From the NCBI GenBank assembly GCA_030529305.1, contig JAUMXD010000062.1, forward strand, positions 1-9,016: a stretch of DNA of 9,016 bases. The letters run 5' to 3'. The DNA comes from Allobrachymonas sp. (GTDB lineage Bacteria > Pseudomonadota > Gammaproteobacteria > Burkholderiales > Burkholderiaceae). The notes under the pieces were generated by a model, which was not told where the DNA came from, searched no databases, and saw nothing but the letters and a program-made list of their open reading frames with translations. Of the stretch, positions 1-5,780 are shown piece by piece. Positions within the stretch are counted from its first letter, which is position 1; every line of letters starts with the position of its first letter. The position numbers and the translations under genes are program-made.

Positions 1-926
1 AAACCTGGGATGCGCTGGGCTTTTCGCAGCACGACGAGCAGCGCTGGGAGCAGCTCGTCAAGCGTGCACACGGCATCGTGCTGGTAACGGGGCCAACCGG
101 CTCGGGTAAAACCACCACGTTGTATTCCACGCTCAAGCGCCTGGCCACTGAAGAGGTGAACGTGGCCACGATCGAAGACCCGATCGAGATGATCGAGCCT
201 TCGTTCAACCAGACGCAGGCGCAGCCGCAACTGGACTTTGGCTTTGCCGAAGGGGTGCGTACCCTCATGCGGCAAGATCCCGACATCATCATGGTGGGCG
301 AGATTCGCGATTTGGAAACGGCTGACATGGCCATTCAGGCCGCACTTACTGGCCACTTGGTGCTATCGACCCTGCACACCAACGATGCGCCTTCGGCCAT
401 CACCCGCCTGATCGAACTGGGCGTGCCCAGCTATCTGATCAATGCCACGCTGTTAGGGGTGCTGGCGCAGCGGCTGGCGCGCACTTTGTGCCCTAACTGC
501 CGCCGGCCCGACGAGACGGGCGAGCAAAAAGCTCTGCTGGCCGATGCCATCAAACCCTGGAACCTCACGGGCGAATACCGTGGCTACCGCGCCGTGGGCT
601 GCCTGGAATGCCGCATGACTGGTTACCGAGGCCGCACGGGCATCTACGAGTTGCTCACGGTGAGCGAAGCCTTCAAATCCTTGGTCACGCCCCAGCCTGA
701 CATTGACGCCCTGCGCCGCCAGGGCATGCGCGACGGCATGCGTCCGCTGCGCTTGTCGGGTGCCTTGCGCGTGGCTGATGGCAGCACCACGCTTGAAGAG
801 CTGCTGGCTACTACGCCCGAGGTGCAGTGGGCCAGGCCGCTTAAAGGAATGGCTAAAGATGCGGGCAAGGACGAGCCGGCTCAGCCAGAAGCGGAGCAGG
901 GCGTGTCAGACAAAGAGCTGGCCTGA
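1..926 (+). CDS. GspE/PulE/PilB-family assembly ATPase, C-terminal part (5' end outside window)
   Basis: This is a hexameric traffic ATPase that powers pilus or pseudopilus assembly from the cytoplasmic face of the inner membrane (type II secretion or type IV pilus). The frame is open from base 3 with no start, so the N-terminus lies left of the window; 307 residues are visible of a family that usually runs near 550-600. Numbering from base 3, the Walker A loop GPTGSGKT is at residues 30-37, an Asp-box region with IEDPIE at about 51-66, Walker B DPDIIMVGE at 93-101, the His box TGHLVLSTLHT at 116-126, and two zinc-type cysteine pairs CPNC and CLEC at 163-166 and 200-203. All catalytic elements are intact. 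The tail after about residue 280 is acidic and Ala/Glu-rich. The core is closer to GspE in places (TTTLY, LARTLCPNC) but shares THTNDAP-type features with PilB. I cannot separate the two subfamilies without the N-terminus and neighbours. Confidence 0.93.
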   Translation, partial: TWDALGFSQHDEQRWEQLVKRAHGIVLVTGPTGSGKTTTLYSTLKRLATEEVNVATIEDPIEMIEPSFNQTQAQPQLDFGFAEGVRTLMRQDPDIIMVGEIRDLETADMAIQAALTGHLVLSTLHTNDAPSAITRLIELGVPSYLINATLLGVLAQRLARTLCPNCRRPDETGEQKALLADAIKPWNLTGEYRGYRAVGCLECRMTGYRGRTGIYELLTVSEAFKSLVTPQPDIDALRRQGMRDGMRPLRLSGALRVADGSTTLEELLATTPEVQWARPLKGMAKDAGKDEPAQPEAEQGVSDKELA

Positions 927-972
927 TCAAGGCCTGGCTTGACTCGTGTCTTTAACCTTTACTTTCTAAACC

Positions 973-1983
973 ATGTCTGTTGTACGCGCGGTGCGATATG
1001 TATGGAGGCTGCTGTGGGCCAGCCTCAGCAAGTGGCTGGACGACAGTTGCCTGCGCCACGGCGCGGCGCTTTCGTACTACATGGTGCTGAGCTTGGCGCC
1101 GCTGCTGGTGATTCTGGTGGGAGTGGTTGGCTTCTTTTTGGGCCAGGGCACGGCACAGGCGCAGTTGGTTGAGGCGGCAACGAATTTGGCCGGTGAAAAA
1201 GCTGGTGCCTTGATCCAAAGCTTGCTGCTGGCTACCCAGCGCAAGTCGGAGGGCACTGTGGCATCCTTGATGGCGCTGGGTTTTTTGCTGCTGGGCGCTT
1301 CGGGCGTGTTGGTGGAGCTGCGCGAGGCGCTGGATCACATCTGGATGGTGCCGCACGCGCGCCACAAAAAGCAAACCGTGTGGCAAAGCATTCGCGAGGT
1401 GGTGCTCACGCGCATGCTCACTTTCGCCATCCTGTTTGCCATCGGCTTCTTGATGATGGCCTCGCTGCTGCTGTCGGCCGTGCTCACGGTGTTTGAACGC
1501 TGGATGCAGCAATACCTGCCCGATGTGTTGCAGTTTCTCAGTGTGTTTCACCCCTTGCTGTCTTTTGTGCTGCTCTTGCTTTTGTTCATCACGCTGATGT
1601 TGTGGCTGCCCTCGCGCCGCCCGCCTTTTCGCATGGTGTGGCCGGGCGCGCTGCTGGCGGCCTTGCTGTTCAGCGTGGGCAAAACGGTGATCGGCATGTA
1701 CCTGGGTAGCACGGTCACGGCGTCGGTGTACGGCGCGGCTGGCTCGGTGGTAGCGCTGATGATCTGGGTGTATTACTCCTCGCTCATCGTGCTGTTTGGG
1801 GCCGAATTTGCCTGGGTGCTGTACATGACGCCCAAGGGCTGCCTGCCCGGCTCGCCCGCCTACCAGCGGGTGTACCACGCAGCTTTGGTGGAGCGCCAAC
1901 ACCAAATCACCCGCCTGGCTGAAGAGATTGAGGCGCTGGACGCAGCTCGGAAAAAACTGCCCGGCAACCTGCACCAACAGTAG
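973..1983 (+). CDS. YihY/BrkB-family inner-membrane protein
   Basis: This is a 336-residue polytopic membrane protein of the YihY/virulence factor BrkB family, whose biochemical role is not settled. Hydrophobic segments sit at about residues 38-57, 94-115, 145-170, 190-212, 223-243 and 256-285, giving the six helices typical of the family. Family-like stretches are AALSYYMVLSLAPLLV near the first helix and YGAAGSVVALMIWVYYSS through the last, ending in FGAEF. A charged, probably coiled tail (about residues 305-328, rich in Glu, Arg and Ala) follows. The ATG at 973 is the first possible start because an in-frame TAA lies two codons upstream (967-969). No Shine-Dalgarno match is visible; the leader is pyrimidine-rich. 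It starts 46 bases after the ATPase gene on the same strand, so co-transcription is possible, but a functional link is not shown. The old RNase BN name for this family is a misassignment and is not used here. Confidence 0.93.
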   Translation: MSVVRAVRYVWRLLWASLSKWLDDSCLRHGAALSYYMVLSLAPLLVILVGVVGFFLGQGTAQAQLVEAATNLAGEKAGALIQSLLLATQRKSEGTVASLMALGFLLLGASGVLVELREALDHIWMVPHARHKKQTVWQSIREVVLTRMLTFAILFAIGFLMMASLLLSAVLTVFERWMQQYLPDVLQFLSVFHPLLSFVLLLLLFITLMLWLPSRRPPFRMVWPGALLAALLFSVGKTVIGMYLGSTVTASVYGAAGSVVALMIWVYYSSLIVLFGAEFAWVLYMTPKGCLPGSPAYQRVYHAALVERQHQITRLAEEIEALDAARKKLPGNLHQQ

Positions 1984-2167
1984 CGTTGAACTGGCTTGAC
2001 GCTGTCCCTTGATTCATGGGGGGCCGAGCGCTTGCTTTTGCGCAATGGCCTTGTTAATCTGCACGCTTGTTACATCTAGTTGCCAATTGGCAGTGATTTG
2101 CCAGAGATGCCTTAACCCCGTGTGAACGGTTGCATCGTTTCAAGCAGCATCGCTTTTTGGGATGAAC
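1984..2167 (+). promoter_or_regulatory. Intergenic region upstream of the VIT/VWA gene, with palindrome
   Basis: The gap between the YihY gene and the ribosome binding site of the next gene has no convincing reading frame. It is more AT-rich than its surroundings and probably carries the promoter of the VIT/VWA gene. The clearest element is the perfect 12-base palindrome TGCCAATTGGCA at 2081-2092, with another TTGCCA at 2098-2103. A weak sigma-70-like pair is TTGCCA (2098-2103) with TGTGAA (2121-2126) at 17-base spacing, and the latter matches the -10 consensus at only three of six positions. A 5-base stem AGCGT/ACGCT just after the YihY stop codon lacks a T-run, so I see no real terminator for the YihY gene. 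The exact promoter position is not determined. Confidence 0.35.
2081..2092. repeat. Perfect 12-bp palindrome, candidate operator
   Basis: The sequence TGCCAATTGGCA equals its own reverse complement. It sits about 90 bases before the start codon of the VIT/VWA gene, and half of it (TTGCCA) recurs at 2098-2103. Dimeric regulators commonly bind such sites, but I cannot assign a regulator. Chance occurrence is possible. Confidence 0.35.
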
Positions 2168-2173
2168 AAGGAG
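2168..2173 (+). promoter_or_regulatory. Ribosome binding site of the VIT/VWA gene
   Basis: AAGGAG lies ten bases before the ATG at 2184 and supports that start over the internal ATG at 2259, which would give a shorter, more typical signal peptide but has no comparable site in front of it. Confidence 0.7.
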
Positions 2174-2183
2174 ATCAGCTGCC

Positions 2184-5100
2184 ATGCCGCTTCGTCAAAA
2201 AACACCTATCAACAAGCCAATCGGAGTGGAGCCATCGCTTGCCTCGTTAAGCAGCGCAATGGCTTGTGCTGCCAAGCCGTTCGCTGTTTGGGTAGCGGTT
2301 GCGGTTCTTCTTGTGGCCAATACGGCAGGGGCTGTTTCGCCGCTGCATCCATCTGGTCAGTCGCAAAACCCTGCGCCTGCAGATGTGCCGCTTGAAGTAA
2401 GGTCTGAACTTGTTCGCCCAGCGGTGTTGCCACCTGCTGCGGGCGCAGATGCAAGTGCCGGCGCAAGTTCAAGTGGACTGCGCCCTTGGTTGCGGGTGGC
2501 TGATGCGCGGCATCCCGTCAGGCTCACGGGGCTGCATGTGCAGGGCCAGATCGTGGGCGACGTGGTGCGCACCACGCTGGAGCTGCACTTCTTCAATCCC
2601 AACGATCGCGTGCTGGAAGGGCAGCTGCAATTCCCTCTGCTGTCCGGGCAAGAGGTGAGCGGTTTTGCGCTGGATATTGACGGCGTTTGGCGCGATGCCG
2701 TGCCGGTGGAAAAAGCCAAAGGCCGCCAAGTGTTTGAAGACGTGACGCGCGCCCGCGTGGACCCGGCCCTGCTCGAAGCCGCACCAGGCAAGCAGTTCAA
2801 GCTGCGCGTGTACCCGCTGCCTGCGCAGGGCCAGCGCCGCGTGCGCATCACCCTCAGCGAGCGTTTGCAGGCCGATGCCACGGGCCAGGCCCGCTGGCGC
2901 TTGTTGTTGCCCCAGGGCGAGCAGCCGCAACACGCCTCGGTTCAACTCATGGCCGTGGGCTTGAATAGCCAGCAGATTCGCACCGTGCACGGCCTGCCCG
3001 GCGCTGCTTGGCAAATGCAACATGGCGGGCAGCCGCAAGGCGCGCAGCTGAACTGGCAATGGACGGCCAGCCCGGCCGGGCAGCCAGATCGCCAGAAGCG
3101 TTCAACACCTCAAGCAAAGCCAGCCCCCATGCCCTGGGCCAGCGCAGCGCAAGGGGCGCTGGAATTTGAACTGGCCTTGACTCAAGCCCCGGCGGCGCTT
3201 ACACAAACACGTGCGGGCCGCCACTACTTTTATGCCAACCTGGCCGTGCCGCAAGCGCCTGCCGTGGCGCGCCCCCGGCCGCAAGACGTGGCCTTGGTGT
3301 GGGATGCGTCCGGCTCGGGCGCCATGCGCGACCATGCCCGCGAGTTGGTTTTGCTGGACGCCTACTTCCGAGCCATTGGCAACACCCGCGTGCACCTGAG
3401 CCTGGCGCGCGACCGAGCCGAGCCGGCCGGCACTTTCGTGGTGCGCAATGGCGATTGGTCGGCCCTGCGCCGGGCGCTGCAAGCCGTGGCTTACGACGGG
3501 GCCAGCTCGGCTGCAGCCTGGCAGCCCAGCCACCCTGCGGACGTGATCGTGCTGGTGAGTGATGGCCTGCTGAATTACGGCACGCCCGGCAAAACACCGA
3601 CCCAGCCCGCGCCAGTGCTAGTGCTGCACGCGGCCACCAGCAGCGATGCACCGCGCCTGCAACAACTGGCGCAAGCCAGCGGCGGGACTTATGTTGATTT
3701 GATGCAGACGAGTGCCGAGCAAGGCGCGCGCCTGTTGCTGCAGCAACCCCTGCGCTTGCTCAAGGCCGAAGGCGCAGGGCTGAGCGAACTGGTCGCCAGC
3801 CCCATCAACGCCCAAGGGCAATCAGCACGTGTGGCCGTGGCGGGCCAGCGCGCGGCGGGTGCCCGGCAACTGCATCTGCACTGGCAGTTGCCCAGTGGCG
3901 AAGTGCAAGTGCAAACCGTGGATTTACCCAAGGCATCAGCAGAAGAGCCGGGCCCCGGGGCTGCCAGCCTGTGGGCACGGTTGATGGTGGATGAGTTGTC
4001 TGCCAACTACGCAGCCAACAAGCCGCGCATCACGGCGCTGGGCAAAGAGTTTGCCTTGCTCACGCGGGCCACATCCTTGATCGTGCTCGATAACGTGATG
4101 GACTATGTGCACCACGGCATCGTGCCGCCCGAGCCGCTGCGGGCGGAATACGAGCGCATCCGCGCCGAGCGGAAATTCAAGCTGCAGCGGGATGAGCAAC
4201 AGCATCTGAAAGACATCGTGCGCCGCTTTGAAGCCAAGCAGGATTGGTGGCGCAAGGACTTTCCCAAAGGGCCTCGTCCCAAGCCGCGGTTGCCAGGCAA
4301 GGGCGGTGCAGCCTTGCGCATGGCTGAAAATGCGGAAGCCGAAATGGCCGCCACCGACATGAGGGTTGATATGAGGGCTGATACAGCGGCCGTTAGCCCG
4401 ATGGAGCGCAGGGCGCTTCCTTCTTCACCCGTTCAGGCGCCCGCAATGGCCGCAGCGCCCGCAACCATGCACGCCAAAAATCTGGCTGCGGGCGGTGACA
4501 GCAGCGCGGCGGCCAGCATCCGGCTGCAAAAGTGGGCGCCCGATTCGCCCTATGCCCGCCGCCTGCGTGCGGCAGCGGCAGATCGGGCCTATGCCGTTTA
4601 CCTGGCTGAACGCAGCAACTACCGTAACAGCACGGCCTTCTATCTGGATGCGGCCGACATCTTCTTCGAGAAAAAGCAGCCAGAACTGGCGCTGCGCATT
4701 CTCTCGAACCTGGCTGAAATGGATCTGGAAAACCGCCATGTGCTGCGTATCTTGGGCTATCGCTTGTTGCAAGCCAGGCGGGCTGACTTGGCCTTGCCTG
4801 TGCTGGAAAAAGTGCTGGAACTGGCGCCTGACGAACCCCAATCCTGGCGCGATGTGGGCCTGGCACGCGCGCAGGCCGGGCAGCCCCAGCAGGCAGCCGA
4901 TGCGCTCTACGAAGTGGTGCGCCGCCCCTGGCACAACCGCTTCCCCGATGTGGAGCTGATTGCGCTGGCTGAACTCAATGCCTTGATCGCCCGCCATCCC
5001 AGGCGCATCGACACCCGCGGCATGGATGCGCGCTTGCTGCACAACCTGCCGCTGGATGTGCGCGTGGTGCTGAGCTGGGATGCCGACAACACCGACATCG

Positions 5101-5441
5101 ACCTGTGGGTGACCGACCCCAACGGCGAAAAAACCTTTTACGGCAGCCCCTTGAGCTACCAGGGCGGGCGCTTGTCGCGCGACTTTACCGGCGGCTACGG
5201 GCCCGAGGAGTTTTCGCTGAAAAACGCCAAGCCCGGCAAATACCGCGTGCAGGCCCAGTTCTACGGTCACAACCAGCAAATCGTGGTGCCGGCCACTACC
5301 TTGCAGCTGGAGCTGTTCACCAATTACGGCCGGCCCACGCAGCAATCGCGCGCCATCACCCTGCGCCTGGCTGGCCAGAAAGAAGTGGTGGATGTGGGCG
5401 AGTTTGAAGTGGATGCGCAGGGACGGATCAAGGGCCGTTGA
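2184..5441 (+). CDS. Exported VIT / von Willebrand A / TPR-like / DUF2135 protein
   Basis: This is a 1085-residue protein, function unknown. Residues 33-50 form a hydrophobic export segment ending in AGA before VSP, so signal-peptidase I cleavage near residue 50 is likely; no lipobox cysteine is seen. The charged N-region is unusually long (about 32 residues). Residues about 100-228 are a VIT domain (vault protein / inter-alpha-trypsin inhibitor type). Residues about 365-520 resemble a von Willebrand A fold with the metal-site motif DASGS (374-378) and a later Asp in VSDG (460). DGASS (438-442) stands where many relatives have GGT, so the third metal ligand may be Ser. Residues 600-640 (LGKEFALLTRATSLIVL) match the segment that usually follows VWA in VIT proteins. 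A Met/Ala-rich linker (about 700-770), a helical TPR-like region (about 795-940) and a C-terminal DUF2135/YfaP-like domain (about 950-1075, with DADNTDIDLWVTDPNG) follow. There is no LPXTG or other anchor at the C-terminus. It is probably periplasmic or surface-associated. Solitary, with its own ribosome binding site. Confidence 0.9.
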   Translation: MPLRQKTPINKPIGVEPSLASLSSAMACAAKPFAVWVAVAVLLVANTAGAVSPLHPSGQSQNPAPADVPLEVRSELVRPAVLPPAAGADASAGASSSGLRPWLRVADARHPVRLTGLHVQGQIVGDVVRTTLELHFFNPNDRVLEGQLQFPLLSGQEVSGFALDIDGVWRDAVPVEKAKGRQVFEDVTRARVDPALLEAAPGKQFKLRVYPLPAQGQRRVRITLSERLQADATGQARWRLLLPQGEQPQHASVQLMAVGLNSQQIRTVHGLPGAAWQMQHGGQPQGAQLNWQWTASPAGQPDRQKRSTPQAKPAPMPWASAAQGALEFELALTQAPAALTQTRAGRHYFYANLAVPQAPAVARPRPQDVALVWDASGSGAMRDHARELVLLDAYFRAIGNTRVHLSLARDRAEPAGTFVVRNGDWSALRRALQAVAYDGASSAAAWQPSHPADVIVLVSDGLLNYGTPGKTPTQPAPVLVLHAATSSDAPRLQQLAQASGGTYVDLMQTSAEQGARLLLQQPLRLLKAEGAGLSELVASPINAQGQSARVAVAGQRAAGARQLHLHWQLPSGEVQVQTVDLPKASAEEPGPGAASLWARLMVDELSANYAANKPRITALGKEFALLTRATSLIVLDNVMDYVHHGIVPPEPLRAEYERIRAERKFKLQRDEQQHLKDIVRRFEAKQDWWRKDFPKGPRPKPRLPGKGGAALRMAENAEAEMAATDMRVDMRADTAAVSPMERRALPSSPVQAPAMAAAPATMHAKNLAAGGDSSAAASIRLQKWAPDSPYARRLRAAAADRAYAVYLAERSNYRNSTAFYLDAADIFFEKKQPELALRILSNLAEMDLENRHVLRILGYRLLQARRADLALPVLEKVLELAPDEPQSWRDVGLARAQAGQPQQAADALYEVVRRPWHNRFPDVELIALAELNALIARHPRRIDTRGMDARLLHNLPLDVRVVLSWDADNTDIDLWVTDPNGEKTFYGSPLSYQGGRLSRDFTGGYGPEEFSLKNAKPGKYRVQAQFYGHNQQIVVPATTLQLELFTNYGRPTQQSRAITLRLAGQKEVVDVGEFEVDAQGRIKGR
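4356..4379 (+). repeat. Two-copy 12-base tandem repeat inside the VIT/VWA gene linker
   Basis: GACATGAGGGTT is followed directly by GATATGAGGGCT, two mismatches apart, encoding DMRV-DMRA. The repeat keeps the frame and lies in the low-complexity linker between the VWA-like and helical regions, where slippage-driven length change would be tolerated. Confidence 0.6.
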
Positions 5442-5740
5442 TGCAAAAGGGCCGATGCACACAAGCCCTTGCGCAAGGGCGGCGGTACAAGGGCGCAAAC
5501 ACGGCGGTGGCTTGGAGCCAGCGCGTCCTTGGCTGCCATGGCCTGCCTACATGGCTTGGCGGGGGCTGAGCGGCCGCGACGGAAGAGGCAGCGGCCTTTG
5601 TGTTCGGCGGTTTTTCGCGCAGCGGTTGTTTCGGGATCACGGCGGCTGCGCGCATGCTGGTTGACTTCAGCCATGTTTGAACGCAGTGCCACTGGCCCAC
5701 TGTTTGCACAAACCTGCACAGACCAAGCAGCAGCCTTCCC
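5442..5740. other. Non-coding convergent gap rich in inverted repeats
   Basis: This is about 300 bases between the converging VIT/VWA and glnD genes. Frames run through it on both strands, but none has a ribosome binding site or a recognisable protein. It contains a perfect 16-base palindrome GCCCTTGCGCAAGGGC (5465-5480) flanked by further AAGGGC copies at 5447-5452 and 5489-5494. It also contains GGCCGC/GCGGCC arms (5572-5577 and 5591-5596) followed by TTTG, and the palindrome GCCATGGC (5535-5542). The AAGGGC copies can each pair with the one GCCCTT, so alternative folds are possible. It could be a long structured 3' untranslated region, a small RNA locus, or simply decayed sequence. Confidence 0.5.
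5465..5480. repeat. Perfect 16-bp palindrome after the VIT/VWA gene
   Basis: GCCCTTGCGCAAGGGC is self-complementary and begins 24 bases after the stop codon of the VIT/VWA gene. As RNA it folds into a six-pair stem with a GCGC loop. There is no T-run on either side, so it is not a classical intrinsic terminator. It may act as an RNA 3'-end stabiliser. Confidence 0.5.
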
Positions 5741-5767
5741 AAGCCGCCTCCCGCAGGGCGGCTTTTT
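5741..5767 (+). terminator. Intrinsic terminator facing +
   Basis: Perfect 8-base arms AAGCCGCC (5741-5748) and GGCGGCTT (5757-5764) enclose an 8-base loop, and a run of five T (5763-5767) overlaps the end of the stem. On the minus strand no T-run follows, so it works in the + direction. It ends transcripts from the VIT/VWA gene, about 300 bases past its stop codon, and keeps them from running into the 3' end of glnD. Confidence 0.85.
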
Positions 5768-5780
5768 CATGAGTGATTTC

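Noticed and set aside
920..934. Small stem GGCCT/AGGCC overlapping the ATPase stop codon as a terminator
   Set aside because: The stem is only five pairs and no T-run follows, so termination is unlikely.
952..1977. Long antisense reading frame (341 codons) opposite the YihY gene
   Set aside because: It is rich in His, Gln and Arg with no domain-like pattern and overlaps a clear membrane protein almost exactly. Such frames arise opposite GC-rich genes.
2087..2102. Sigma-54-like promoter (TTGGCA ... TTGCC) upstream of the VIT/VWA gene
   Set aside because: The GG and GC core pairs are separated by nine bases instead of the strictly required ten, and the bases after TGGCA do not match the consensus. 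The opposite strand gives the same wrong spacing.
4425..5498. 357-codon minus-strand frame opposite the 3' part of the VIT/VWA gene
   Set aside because: It is antisense to well-conserved TPR-like and DUF2135 regions, with no domain evidence of its own.
5661..5690. TTGACT as a -35 box of a small-RNA promoter in the convergent gap
   Set aside because: No acceptable -10 box is found at 16 to 18 bases downstream.
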